DNA of 15,072 nt from Paracoccaceae bacterium (GCA_030625695.1 DAOUQK010000045.1:1-15072), one strand, 5' to 3'. Counted from the stretch's first letter, positions 6,042 through 14,054 are shown. Notes: generated from the sequence alone by a model not told the origin. Made by a program: numbers and translations.

Positions 6042-8741
6042 ATGACGTCGGTAAACCTGTTGATACTGGTTTGTATCGGCTATGTCGCCTTGCTGTTTGG
6101 TGTTGCGTTCATGGCCGACCGGATGGCGGCCAGGGGGCGGTCAACCTGGTTGCGTTCGCCGTTAATTTACACGTTGTCACTGTCGATCTATTGCACTGCC
6201 TGGACGTTTTACGGCGCGGTTGGCTATGCCGCGCGTTCGGGGTTGGAGTATATTACCATCTATCTTGGCCCGACACTGGTGATGATTGGCTGGTGGTGGG
6301 GTTTGCGCAAACTGGTGCGGATCGGGCGCAGCCAAAGGGTGACAAGCATCGCCGACCTGATCTCATCCCGCTATGGAAAATCAACCTTTCTGGCGATCTG
6401 CGTGACCCTTTTGGCGGTGATTTCGATCACGCCTTACATCGCCCTGCAACTGCAATCCATCACACTAAGCTTTGAGACTTTCTTTGCCGCCGATCCGGGA
6501 TCAGGTTATTCCTCGGGGTCAAGCGTGTTCTGGGTCGCCTCAGGATTGGCGGTTTTTGCGATCCTGTTCGGTACCCGCAATCTGGACGCAAACGAGCGCC
6601 ACCACGGCGTCGTCACCGCCATTGCGTTAGAGGCGGTGGTCAAGCTGGTGGCGCTGCTGGCGGTCGGTATCTTTGTGGTCTGGGGCCTGTCGGGCGGGGT
6701 CAGCCAGACCATGGCGCGCATTGATGCGTCCGAGATTGGAGCCTGGCAGGTCGATGCCGGACGCTGGACGACGATCACGTTTCTGGCAGCGGCGGCGTTT
6801 GTCTGCCTGCCACGGATGTTTCAGGTGATGGTGGTCGAAAACGATGACGAACGCCATTTGCGCACCGCTGCCTGGGCATTCCCCACATATCTTTTGTTGA
6901 TGAGCTTGTTTGTGGTGCCCATCGCCGCCGTCGGGCTTGAGATTATGCCGGATGGGTCTAACCCGGACCTGTTCGTTTTGACCCTGCCACTGTCGCAAGG
7001 GCAGGACGGGTTGGCGATGTTGGCGTTCCTTGGCGGGTTTTCATCTGCCACCTCGATGGTGATTGTTGCCGCGATGGCGCTGTCGACGATGGTGTCGAAC
7101 CATATCGTCATGCCGATATGGCTGTCCTCGCGCGGCGGGGGGGCGTCACAATCTGGCGATGTGCGCAAGGTGGTCCTGCTGTCGCGCCGTCTGTCGATTG
7201 GCGCGATCATGGCGCTGGGGTATTTCTATTATCGACTATCCGGTGGTGGGGCGGCACTGGCCTCGATCGGGCTGATTGCTTTTGCTGGAATCGCCCAGAT
7301 ATTACCCGCGCTTGTGGGCGGGTTGTTCTGGCGGGGTGCCACGCGAACCGGTGCTTTGGCCGGGTTGGTGACGGGCTTTGTGCTGTGGCTTTACACGTCG
7401 CTGTTGCCGGGCATGGGCAGCATGATGTCGGGGGATTTCCTGGCCCTTGGTCCGTTTGGCATAAGCTGGCTGCGCCCGCAGGCCCTGTTCGGCATCACCG
7501 GGCTTGACCCGATGGTGCACTCGGTGATGTGGAGCCTGATCCTGAATGCCACCGCCTTCACCGTCGCCTCGTTGCTTAGTTTTCCCAGCCCGTTGGAACG
7601 TCTTCAGGGCGCGCAGTTCGTCAATGTGTTCGACCATTCCGTCGGTCCGCGCGGTTGGACCGGATCGGTGGCGCAAAGCGAAGACCTGATGATCATGTCG
7701 CAGCGGATTTTGGGCGCAAACCAGGCGCAGGCAATGTTTCAGAGCGAAGCCAAGCGGCAAGGCGCAGACGGCCATCTGCCCGAGCCAACCCCGGCCTTTC
7801 TGGAACGGTTGGAACGGGAATTATCCGGCTCGGTCGGGGCGGCGACGGCGCATGCCATGGTCGGGCAGATCGTCGGCGGGTCCTCGGTGTCGGTCGAAGA
7901 TCTTTTGGCGGTGGCCGATGAAAGCGCGCAGATGCTGGAATATTCCAGCCAGCTTGAGATCAAATCGACTGAGTTGAGCCACACCGCCGGGCAATTGCGC
8001 GAGGCCAACGATAAACTGATGCAAATCTCGCACCAAAAGGACGCGTTCCTTGATCAGGTCAGCCACGAGTTGCGCACGCCCATGACCTCGATTCGCGCCT
8101 TCTCCGAGATTTTGCGCGATACTGACGGTTTGGAGCCGTCCGAGAAAGTCCGCTATGCGACGATCATCAACAACGAAGCCCTGCGCCTGACCCGGCTGTT
8201 GGACGACCTTTTGGATTTAAGCGTGCTGGAAAGTGGTCAGGTCAGCCTTGACATACGCGGTGGTATTCTGGCCGAAGTGCTTGATCACGCGGTATCTTCG
8301 GCGCTGAGTGGCGAGGACGCACCGTTGCAGGTGCACCGTGTGACTGATTCTGAGAATGTCGCGCTTTTGTCTGATCTGGACCGGTTGGCGCAAGTGTTTA
8401 TCAACCTGATTTCGAATGCGCAGAAATATTGTGATGCCCGTGACCCGGCGGTGCAGATTGATGTGCATCAACAGGCCGGATTCCTGGTGATTGATTTCAT
8501 CGACAATGGCTCTGGCATTGCCGCCGATACCCAAGCCATGGTGTTCGAGAAATTTGCCCGCGTCAGTACCGACAAGGCGGGTGGGGCCGGCCTTGGACTG
8601 GCGGTATGTCGCGAGATCATGCACCGGCTGGGCGGCGATGTGCGCTATCTGGAAGGGCAGGCGGGGGGGGCGTTTCGCGTCACCTTGCCTAGCCGCCAGC
8701 CCAACCGCCAACCAAGTCACCGGGCGGCAGCGGCGCAATAG
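6042..8741 (+). CDS. SLC5 (sodium:solute symporter)-STAC-histidine kinase, CbrA-like
   Basis: An 899-residue membrane sensor kinase. Residues 1 to about 530 form a sodium:solute symporter (SLC5) module with about thirteen hydrophobic segments, including 'SIADLISSRYGKS', typical of the family. Residues about 555-650 match a STAC domain ('LERELSGSVGAATAHAMVGQ', 'SVEDLLAVADESAQML'). A helical linker leads to the HisKA domain with H675 in 'SHELRTPMTSIRAFSEIL'. The HATPase domain shows the N-box (N788/N792 in 'NLISNAQKY'), the G1 box D821-N-G-S-G-I and the G2 box 'GGAGLGLAVC' (847-856). No PAS or receiver domain was seen. The ATG at 6042 has GGGAGGT nine bases upstream. In CbrA the SLC5 part binds or transports a nutrient while the kinase reports on it; here the ligand is unknown. 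Its phosphoacceptor is probably the receiver-only protein encoded upstream, and the divergent ABC importer may be a target. Confidence 0.94.
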   Translation: MTSVNLLILVCIGYVALLFGVAFMADRMAARGRSTWLRSPLIYTLSLSIYCTAWTFYGAVGYAARSGLEYITIYLGPTLVMIGWWWGLRKLVRIGRSQRVTSIADLISSRYGKSTFLAICVTLLAVISITPYIALQLQSITLSFETFFAADPGSGYSSGSSVFWVASGLAVFAILFGTRNLDANERHHGVVTAIALEAVVKLVALLAVGIFVVWGLSGGVSQTMARIDASEIGAWQVDAGRWTTITFLAAAAFVCLPRMFQVMVVENDDERHLRTAAWAFPTYLLLMSLFVVPIAAVGLEIMPDGSNPDLFVLTLPLSQGQDGLAMLAFLGGFSSATSMVIVAAMALSTMVSNHIVMPIWLSSRGGGASQSGDVRKVVLLSRRLSIGAIMALGYFYYRLSGGGAALASIGLIAFAGIAQILPALVGGLFWRGATRTGALAGLVTGFVLWLYTSLLPGMGSMMSGDFLALGPFGISWLRPQALFGITGLDPMVHSVMWSLILNATAFTVASLLSFPSPLERLQGAQFVNVFDHSVGPRGWTGSVAQSEDLMIMSQRILGANQAQAMFQSEAKRQGADGHLPEPTPAFLERLERELSGSVGAATAHAMVGQIVGGSSVSVEDLLAVADESAQMLEYSSQLEIKSTELSHTAGQLREANDKLMQISHQKDAFLDQVSHELRTPMTSIRAFSEILRDTDGLEPSEKVRYATIINNEALRLTRLLDDLLDLSVLESGQVSLDIRGGILAEVLDHAVSSALSGEDAPLQVHRVTDSENVALLSDLDRLAQVFINLISNAQKYCDARDPAVQIDVHQQAGFLVIDFIDNGSGIAADTQAMVFEKFARVSTDKAGGAGLGLAVCREIMHRLGGDVRYLEGQAGGAFRVTLPSRQPNRQPSHRAAAAQ

Positions 8742-8839
8742 AGCATTTTCGCCGCAAATCCGGTGCCCGTAAAGACAATCGTAACCACCCTTGCGTTAAA
8801 CCCGAAAGGGCAGGTTAAGCAGGGGCAGTTTCTGACGGT

Positions 8840-10021
8840 ATGGCGGAAAAGGATACATCATCCGTTTTGCAGCGTAAGCTGGCGGCAAGTGATGCCGACC
8901 GTGGCAAAGGCCGGTCGGCATTGCGGGCGTTGCGGTTGGCGTTGGCGCGCACGGCCAAGGACCTGTATGATCTGCCACTGGCGGTGATTGGCGCCAAACA
9001 GGCCCGCATCGAACAACCCGCCGCCGAAGGGTTTTTGGCCAATGACCGGTTGCTGGTGCTGCTGGACGGCGCGCAAGGCCAGGTGGGGGCGGTCAGCCTT
9101 GACAGTGCCTGTGTGACCGCGCTGACCCAGCAACAAACCATGGGCCGGGTGACGGGTACGATGGCAGATGGTCGTGAATTCACCAGTACCGACGCGGCCC
9201 TGGCCGAACCACTGATCGAAATGCTGCTGTCACGCGCTGCTGACCTGTCGGATTCGGCGGATGATCAGCGCTGTCTTGAGGGCTTTCGCTTTGGCGCGAT
9301 CATCGAGGATGTTCGCTCGCTCATGCTGGTGCTGGACACCAAACGCTATCGGGTGTTCGATCTGACGATTGATATTGCCGAAGGGGCGATGCAGGGGGCA
9401 ATCTGTCTGGTGCTGCCGGATTTACCGGCCGACACCGGCAAGGACGGTGAACCGTTGCAAAGCGGGCCCCGGCTCGACCTGGGGTTTGGCGTGATCCGCG
9501 CCGATCTGACGGCGTCAATTGGTCGGTTGCGGGTGCCATTGGCGGAACTGGCGGCGATGCAGCCCGGTGATGTCCTGCCGTTGACCCGTGAACGATTAGA
9601 GGAAACCCAACTGATCACCATCAGCGGTAAAACAGTGGCCTCGGGGCGATTGGGGCAGGTTAACGGCTTGCGCGCCGTGCGTCTGAACCAGGTCAGCGGG
9701 CCGACTGGTCAGGGTGTCGGCGACGGATTGTCGGGGGACGTTGGGTTTGCCAGTAAAGTGACCCAAGAAGGCGCGGCAGATCCGCTTGCCCTGGATATGC
9801 CCGGCGGAGATATGGTTGACATGCCGATGATGGTCGGTACGGGCCTGCCTGAATTGTCAGAGACGGAGGGCGACTCCCCTGATTTACCTGACTTGCCGGG
9901 GCTGCCGACACGGACCACCGAAATGACCGAGGAAGACCTGATTGCCAAGATGACACCGGAACAGGCAGCGATAGAAATAACGCAGCTGGCCGGATTGGAT
10001 ACAGAAGGTGCCGACGGCTAG
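8840..10021 (+). CDS. FliM/FliN (SpoA) domain protein, orphan
   Basis: A 393-residue, apparently cytosolic protein. The clear element is a FliN/FliM C-terminal (SpoA) domain at about residues 212-283, with 'VPLAELAAMQPGDVLPL' and 'TVASGRLGQVNGLRAVRL'. The first 210 residues are helical and mixed; they resemble the middle part of FliM only loosely. The last 110 residues are acidic and low in complexity, with a 'DLPDLPGLP' repeat. In flagellar FliM/FliN and type III secretion homologues this domain builds the C-ring switch. No other flagellar gene is in the window, and the N-terminal CheY-binding motif of FliM (EIDALL-like) is not seen. The ribosome binding site is weak (AGGGG about 14 bases upstream of ATG 8840), so the start is less certain. 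It lies 98 bp after the sensor-kinase gene and may have its own promoter. Confidence 0.82.
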   Translation: MAEKDTSSVLQRKLAASDADRGKGRSALRALRLALARTAKDLYDLPLAVIGAKQARIEQPAAEGFLANDRLLVLLDGAQGQVGAVSLDSACVTALTQQQTMGRVTGTMADGREFTSTDAALAEPLIEMLLSRAADLSDSADDQRCLEGFRFGAIIEDVRSLMLVLDTKRYRVFDLTIDIAEGAMQGAICLVLPDLPADTGKDGEPLQSGPRLDLGFGVIRADLTASIGRLRVPLAELAAMQPGDVLPLTRERLEETQLITISGKTVASGRLGQVNGLRAVRLNQVSGPTGQGVGDGLSGDVGFASKVTQEGAADPLALDMPGGDMVDMPMMVGTGLPELSETEGDSPDLPDLPGLPTRTTEMTEEDLIAKMTPEQAAIEITQLAGLDTEGADG

Positions 10022-10051
10022 GACAACGGCCTTTATGGCGTAAAACCGGTG

Positions 10052-10483
10052 TCAGCCTTGCGCTTTGGCCATCTGGTCCAAGGTTGGTGCCAGTCCTGAA
10101 AGATCGTATCCGGCGGTGGTCGCCGCAGCAAGAATGTCGTTTGTGGCCATCGTCCCCACTTGCGTCAGCGCCCAGACAACTGAACATCTTGTTCCGGTCC
10201 GACAATAGGCCAGAACCGGCCCGTCCGCTTTTTCGATCAGCGCGTGTTGGCGGGCAATATTGGCGGGTGTCAAAGTTTGCATGGTCAGCTCAAGCACCAC
10301 AAAATCCAGCCCGGCTGCCTCAGCAGCAGCGCGAATTTCTGCGTGGTGCAACTCGGCCGGGATTTCCGCATCGGGCCGGTTGCAGATCACGGTTTTGATG
10401 CCGGATTCGGCAATCTCGGCCAGATCATCGGCGCATATCTGCGGTGATACGGCGAAGTTGAGTGTGAGCGGGCGAATATCCAT
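10052..10483 (-). CDS. TIGR01244/DUF442 rhodanese-like sulfur transferase
   Basis: A 143-residue cytosolic protein of the TIGR01244 (DUF442) family, related to dual-specificity phosphatases but with a rhodanese-like active loop. The catalytic Cys is C94 in 'LAYCRTGTRCSVVW', and 'GIKTVICNRPDAE' is the characteristic N-terminal block. In Blh-type proteins this domain is fused to a persulfide dioxygenase and handles thiosulfate or glutathione persulfide. Here the two halves are separate neighbouring genes: the dioxygenase-type gene lies 60 bp upstream on the same strand. The ATG at 10483 was chosen because family members start 'MDIRPL'; in-frame TTG codons upstream (10492, 10489) are possible but unlikely. 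No strong ribosome binding site is seen. It is probably co-transcribed with the dioxygenase and serves H2S/persulfide detoxification. Confidence 0.88.
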   Translation of the reverse strand: MDIRPLTLNFAVSPQICADDLAEIAESGIKTVICNRPDAEIPAELHHAEIRAAAEAAGLDFVVLELTMQTLTPANIARQHALIEKADGPVLAYCRTGTRCSVVWALTQVGTMATNDILAAATTAGYDLSGLAPTLDQMAKAQG

Positions 10484-10543
10484 GCTCAACAAATACGTCC
10501 ACGAATGTTGACTGTCCAGCCGTGAGACAGATCAGGCGTCAAT

Positions 10544-11407
10544 TCAAATGCCGTTCACCGGTATTTTCAGGAATACATTGCCCTGATCATCAGGCTCCGG
10601 CATGTTGCCGGCCCGCATATTGACCTGCAAAGACGGCAGGATCAGCCGTGGCACTGACAGGCTGGCGTCGCGGGCATCGCGCATTTCGACAAAATCCTCG
10701 ACCTCGCGGCCCTGACCCACATGGATATTCAGCGCCTTCTGCTCACCCACAGTGGTTTCCCAGGCGAATTCATTCCGTCCGGGTGCCTTATAGTCGTGGC
10801 CGACAAAAATTCGGGTGTCATCTGGCAGGGCCAGGATTTTCTGGATCGAATTATACAGCGTCTCGGATGAGCCACCCGGGAAATCACAGCGCGCGGTGCC
10901 GAAATCAGGCATGAACAGGGTATCGCCAACAAACGCAGAGTCGCCGATCACGAAAGTCATGCACGCGGGCGTGTGGCCCGGTGTTGACAACACATCGCCG
11001 CGCATCTGGCCAATGTGGAAACTGTCGCCTTCGCGAAACAGCGCATCAAACTGGCTGCCATCGCGTTGAAACCTTGTGCCTTCATTGAACACCTTGCCAA
11101 AGGTGTCCTGCACCACGGTGATATTGGCGCCGATGCCAATTTTACCACCGAGTTGTTCCTGCAAATACGGCGCTGCTGACAGGTGATCCGCATGAACGTG
11201 GCTTTCAAGGATCCACTCAACGTTCAGACCCTCGGCGCGCACATATTTGGCGATCTTGTCGGCCGATTTGGTATCTGTCCGCCCCGAAGCCTGATCGTAG
11301 TCCAGAACACAGTCGACAATCGCCGCCGCACGCCCGTGCGGTTCCTGAACCACGTAAGAAACAGTGTTGGTAACATCATCAAAAAACGCGTGAACTTTCG
11401 GTTGCAT
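10544..11407 (-). CDS. MBL-fold persulfide dioxygenase-type hydrolase
   Basis: A 287-residue metallo-beta-lactamase-fold protein. The metal site is visible: H70-x-H72-x-D74-H75 ('ESHVHADHLSA'), H145 ('TPGHTPACM'), D162 ('VGDTLF') and H204 ('FVGHDY'). The motif 'MPDFGTARCDFPGG' (about 166-179) is characteristic of ETHE1/Blh-type persulfide dioxygenases, which oxidise glutathione persulfide to sulfite with one Fe(II). In such enzymes only one H/H/D set holds iron. The ATG at 11407 follows GGAGGG seven bases upstream. It is the first gene of a two-gene unit with the rhodanese-like protein, and its promoter carries an inverted repeat over the -10 region. Glyoxalase II-type hydrolysis is the main alternative, but the DFGTARCDFPGG block and the neighbour favour persulfide oxidation. 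Confidence 0.9.
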   Translation of the reverse strand: MQPKVHAFFDDVTNTVSYVVQEPHGRAAAIVDCVLDYDQASGRTDTKSADKIAKYVRAEGLNVEWILESHVHADHLSAAPYLQEQLGGKIGIGANITVVQDTFGKVFNEGTRFQRDGSQFDALFREGDSFHIGQMRGDVLSTPGHTPACMTFVIGDSAFVGDTLFMPDFGTARCDFPGGSSETLYNSIQKILALPDDTRIFVGHDYKAPGRNEFAWETTVGEQKALNIHVGQGREVEDFVEMRDARDASLSVPRLILPSLQVNMRAGNMPEPDDQGNVFLKIPVNGI

Positions 11408-11438
11408 GGGCGGGCCCTCCGATTGTTTGACTGATATA

Positions 11439-11466
11439 CATATACCATTAATGGAATGTGAGTCAA
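11439..11466 (-). promoter_or_regulatory. Promoter with overlapping operator for the persulfide dioxygenase unit
   Basis: On the minus strand TTGACT (11466-11461) and TATATG (11444-11439) are separated by 16 bp, a good sigma-70-type promoter, 32 bp upstream of the ATG. The spacer and -10 box contain an inverted repeat: perfect core CCATTAATGG (11445-11454), with weaker pairing extending to 11439-11460. An operator buried in the promoter implies repression by a dimeric regulator. ArsR-type sulfide/persulfide sensors (BigR, SqrR) control such gene pairs in related bacteria, but no regulator gene is in this window. Confidence 0.65.
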
Positions 11467-11607
11467 GTCCAGTATTCGAGCCCAGGGGTTACATGCCTGA
11501 AAACGCCTGACTGTAAAACTGGCTGAACAAGGAGTGGGTTGATCTGTAAACCATGCTAAATTGGGTGTACAAAACGGTCATGACGCTCTGGTGCTGACAC
11601 AGACGAT

Positions 11608-11826
11608 TTAACCCAGCATAACCCCGACCACCACCAGCATCAGACCGATCACTGACAAGAATAGCGCGCCCATGTTCATCGGGATAACCGATTGCAATAC
11701 GGCGCGCATGGCGTCGTCGTCTAATTTGGCGCGCCGCGCCTGGGCCACGCGAAAAATGCACCAGAGAATTCCCGCCAACCCGATCACGGAAATCGCCGCG
11801 CCGACCCAGATCATCATTTCAAACAT
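11608..11826 (-). CDS. Small two-helix membrane protein of unknown function
   Basis: A 72-residue protein with two membrane segments (about 4-25 and 51-71) around a basic then acidic cytosolic loop ('RVAQARRAKLDDDAMRAV'). I do not recognise a functional family; proteins of this shape are common in Rhodobacterales genomes as hypotheticals. The ATG at 11826 (MFEMM) was preferred to the upstream TTG at 11832 because GGAG lies six bases before it. It is followed by about 140 bp without a convincing gene before the promoter of the persulfide dioxygenase unit, and it is divergent from gapR. Nothing in the context indicates a role. Confidence 0.7.
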   Translation of the reverse strand: MFEMMIWVGAAISVIGLAGILWCIFRVAQARRAKLDDDAMRAVLQSVIPMNMGALFLSVIGLMLVVVGVMLG

Positions 11827-11891
11827 ATCCAACTCCGGTGTTTCGCAAGCTGCGCCTAGCCGATTGATCTGGCATGCGCAAGTTTGCCGGG

Positions 11892-11920
11892 TTGCGGCGC
11901 GGGCTTGGGGGCGGTATCGG
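11892..11920 (+). promoter_or_regulatory. Possible gapR promoter
   Basis: TTGCGG (11892-11897) and TATCGG (11915-11920) are spaced 17 bp apart, about 42 bp upstream of the gapR ATG. The -35 hexamer is a fair match and the -10 is weak, so this is only a plausible assignment within the 135-bp divergent region 11827-11961. No clear promoter for the minus-strand small membrane protein was seen in that region. Confidence 0.3.
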
Positions 11921-11961
11921 GGGCCTCACGCCATTTCGTCCCAACCCAGTGGAGCCCTTTT

Positions 11962-12219
11962 ATGACCGACACATCCAGTGATGTAACCTACCGCGTAACT
12001 GCCGGCGAATTGCGCCAATTCATCGAGCGCTTTGAGCGTCTGGATATCGAAAAGAAGGACCTGGCGGATCAACAAAAAGAGGTGATGGCCGAAGCCAAGT
12101 CGCGCGGCTATGATACCAAAGTACTGCGTAAGATCGTGGCACTGCGACGGCGTGACAAGGACGATATCGCCGAGGAAGAGGCGGTTCTGGACATGTACAA
12201 AGAAGCGCTGGGCATGTGA
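11962..12219 (+). CDS. gapR: GapR-family (DUF2312) nucleoid-associated protein
   Basis: An 85-residue, highly charged helical protein matching the DUF2312 family, whose Caulobacter member GapR binds overtwisted DNA ahead of replication and transcription and stimulates type II topoisomerases. Visible signatures are 'ELRQFIERFERLDIEKKDLA' (about 12-31, coiled coil), 'EAKSRGYDTKVLRKIVALRR' (about 42-61) and the family-typical end 'YKEALGM'. The length is close to the usual 85-90 residues. The ATG at 11962 was chosen over an upstream in-frame start (11884) because it gives the family N-terminus and follows GGAG at a good distance. It converges with modC; the two stop codons are separated by a long palindrome. 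Alphaproteobacterial GapR is generally a housekeeping protein, so the neighbours are probably unrelated in function. Confidence 0.9.
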   Translation: MTDTSSDVTYRVTAGELRQFIERFERLDIEKKDLADQQKEVMAEAKSRGYDTKVLRKIVALRRRDKDDIAEEEAVLDMYKEALGM

Positions 12220-12223
12220 ATAT

Positions 12224-12277
12224 TTTGTAGGGTGGGTGAAAACCCACGCACACGTGGGTTTTCACCCACCCTACAAA
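12224..12277. repeat. Perfect palindrome at the gapR/modC convergent junction
   Basis: A perfect 25-bp inverted repeat (arms 12224-12248 and 12253-12277) with a 4-base loop (CACA). The outer arm reads TTTGTAGGGTGGGTGAAAAC. It begins four bases after the gapR stop and contains the modC stop codon (TAG, 12273-12271). Such TAGGGTGGG...CCCACCCTA palindromes are dispersed repeats in many proteobacterial genomes. No U-run follows on either strand, so it may not be a textbook intrinsic terminator, but a stem this strong could stop or protect both messages. Copy number elsewhere cannot be seen from the window. Confidence 0.85.
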
Positions 12278-13359
12278 TGACCAACATCGGCCCGCGCAAT
12301 TGACACCGACTTAATCACCGCATGCACATTGACCCCCGGCGCCAGCGCCAGGGCATCAGCAGACCGCCGGGTGATACGCGCCAAAAGGCGGTCAGAACCG
12401 CAGGCCATCTGCACGATCATCCCCGGCCCGTCGCCGCCGCGCAGGGTCAGAATTTCGCAGGGCAGAATATTCAGGGCTGACACATCGCGCGGCCTGGCCA
12501 GCGCGATCATCACATCCTTGGCCAATATCCGCACCCGCGTTACCGCCCCCGGTTCAAGCTGAACCCGGGGCAGCAAAAGCTGACCACCCGAGATCGAAAG
12601 TTCGCTCAACCCGTCATCGTGGTGTTTTATCAGGGCTGCGGGCACAATCGCCCCGGCCTCGCGCAGGCCTATCTGACGGACCATATCCGGGTCCGAAAGC
12701 ACCTGTTCGGCGCTGCCTGAGCGGGCCACCTGACCGTCCTCCAGAACCACCACCGATGTGGCTAGCCGCGCCACCTCGGAAACCGAATGGCTGACGTATA
12801 ATATCGGCATATCGGTGTGGTCGCGAAGGCGTTCTAGGTAAGGCAGGATTTCGTCTTTACGGGCTGAATCCAACGCCGCCAAAGGTTCGTCCATCAACAA
12901 CATCCGTGGGTGAGACAACAACGCACGGCCAATCGCCACCCTTTGCTTTTCACCGCCGGACAGCGTGCCGGGATAGCGCGCCAGCATCCCGCCGATTCCA
13001 AGCAAATCACAGACATCGTCCAAACCGGGGCCGGTCGCGTCAACAGGGGCAAAGCGCGCGCCGTACATCAGGTTGCGCCGCACCGTCATATGCGGAAACA
13101 ACCGCCCGTCCTGAAATACATAACCAAGGCGGCGTTTATGCAAGGGCAGGGCGACGCCCTGACTCGCATCAAACAACACCTCGCCCGACAGGGTGATGCG
13201 CCCCTGCGCTGGGCGCAGCACTCCGGCGACCGCATTGATGACGGTGGTTTTGCCCGTGCCGGAACGCCCGAACAGGGCGGTAATGCCGCCCGGCGCTTCG
13301 AACGCGACATTCAGGGTGAATGCGCCAAACGGATGGGTGATATCGACCACAAGGCTCAT
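12271..13359 (-). CDS. modC: Molybdate ABC transporter ATP-binding protein ModC
   Basis: A 362-residue ATPase that powers molybdate uptake. Walker A is G31-R-S-G-T-G-K37-T38, the Q-loop is Q83 ('VFQDGRLFPH'), the signature is 'LSGGEKQR' (133-140), Walker B is 'MLLMDEP' (153-159) and the switch His is H191. The C-terminal 75 residues form a TOBE/MOP-type molybdate-binding domain ('VRILAKDVMIALARP', 'VNVHAVIKSVSIAR'). The ATG at 13359 overlaps the TGA of modB (ATGA). An open frame continues upstream through modB, but that stretch has no protein character and is not part of the gene. The last codons and the TAG stop lie in or against the long palindrome, so the C-terminal tail 'ADVGHL' may differ from relatives. 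Confidence 0.95.
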   Translation of the reverse strand: MSLVVDITHPFGAFTLNVAFEAPGGITALFGRSGTGKTTVINAVAGVLRPAQGRITLSGEVLFDASQGVALPLHKRRLGYVFQDGRLFPHMTVRRNLMYGARFAPVDATGPGLDDVCDLLGIGGMLARYPGTLSGGEKQRVAIGRALLSHPRMLLMDEPLAALDSARKDEILPYLERLRDHTDMPILYVSHSVSEVARLATSVVVLEDGQVARSGSAEQVLSDPDMVRQIGLREAGAIVPAALIKHHDDGLSELSISGGQLLLPRVQLEPGAVTRVRILAKDVMIALARPRDVSALNILPCEILTLRGGDGPGMIVQMACGSDRLLARITRRSADALALAPGVNVHAVIKSVSIARADVGHL

Positions 13360-14054
13360 CCGCCCGCCACCCGTTTTGCCGCCCGCCGCGCGAGCAATTC
13401 CGAAGCCAGCAAAGCGGCCATGGCTATTGCCACCGAGACCGCGACCAGACGCAAGGCTGATGCCTCGCCGCCGGGCACTTGCAGGAAGGTATAGATTGCT
13501 GATGGAAGTGTTTGGGTCTGGCCGGGGATGTTGGAGACAAACGTGATCGTCGCGCCAAATTCGCCCATCGCCTTGGCAAACGCCAACACCGCACCAGTGA
13601 TCAACCCCGGCAGGATTAACGGCAAAGTGATGGTGGCAAACACCCAAAATCGCGGCGCGCCAAGGGTGGCGGCGGCCTGTTCCAACTTTGGATCGACCGC
13701 CTCGATCGCCAGCCTGATGGCGCGCACCATCAGGGGGAACGCCATTATCGCAGCGGCGAGCACGGCCCCGGTCCAGCGAAACGCCAGCACCAGCCCCAGC
13801 GTGTCCTCTAACCAGCCGCCAATCACCCCGCGTCGCCCAAAGGTCAGCAACAACAGATAGCCAGTGACAACCGGCGGCAGGATCAACGGCAGATGCACCA
13901 GCCCGTTCAGCAATTGTTTGCCGCGAAACTGGCCCCGGGCAAGGGCATAAGCCACCAACACCCCAAACGGCAGGCTGATCACCGTCGCCCAAAGCGATAC
14001 TTTGATCGACAGCGCCACCGCCTGCCATTCCTGTGGTCCCAACCAATCAGTCAT
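13356..14054 (-). CDS. modB: Molybdate ABC transporter permease ModB
   Basis: A 232-residue inner-membrane permease with about five to six membrane segments, the normal ModB size. It forms the molybdate channel with ModC. The ATPase-contact EAA loop is visible ('EQAAATLGAPRFWVFATITL', then 'PLILPGLITGAVLAFAKAMGE'), as is 'LPLILPPVVTGYLLLLTFG', typical of ModB/CysT-type permeases. The ATG at 14054 (MTDWLGPQEW) was chosen over an upstream start at 14159, which would lie inside modA and add a non-family N-terminus. It overlaps the end of modA by eight bases and its TGA overlaps the modC ATG, so the three genes are translationally coupled. Confidence 0.95.
   Translation of the reverse strand: MTDWLGPQEWQAVALSIKVSLWATVISLPFGVLVAYALARGQFRGKQLLNGLVHLPLILPPVVTGYLLLLTFGRRGVIGGWLEDTLGLVLAFRWTGAVLAAAIMAFPLMVRAIRLAIEAVDPKLEQAAATLGAPRFWVFATITLPLILPGLITGAVLAFAKAMGEFGATITFVSNIPGQTQTLPSAIYTFLQVPGGEASALRLVAVSVAIAMAALLASELLARRAAKRVAGG

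Noticed and set aside
11467..11607. Possible small gene between the persulfide unit promoter and the small membrane protein
   Set aside because: Short frames on both strands have no ribosome binding site and stop quickly; nothing recognisable is present.
13360..14046. Upstream extension of the modC frame giving a 591-residue protein
   Set aside because: The added part overlaps modB in another frame, is Gly/Ala/Arg-rich and has no recognisable fold; ModC starts naturally at 13359 with the ATGA overlap.
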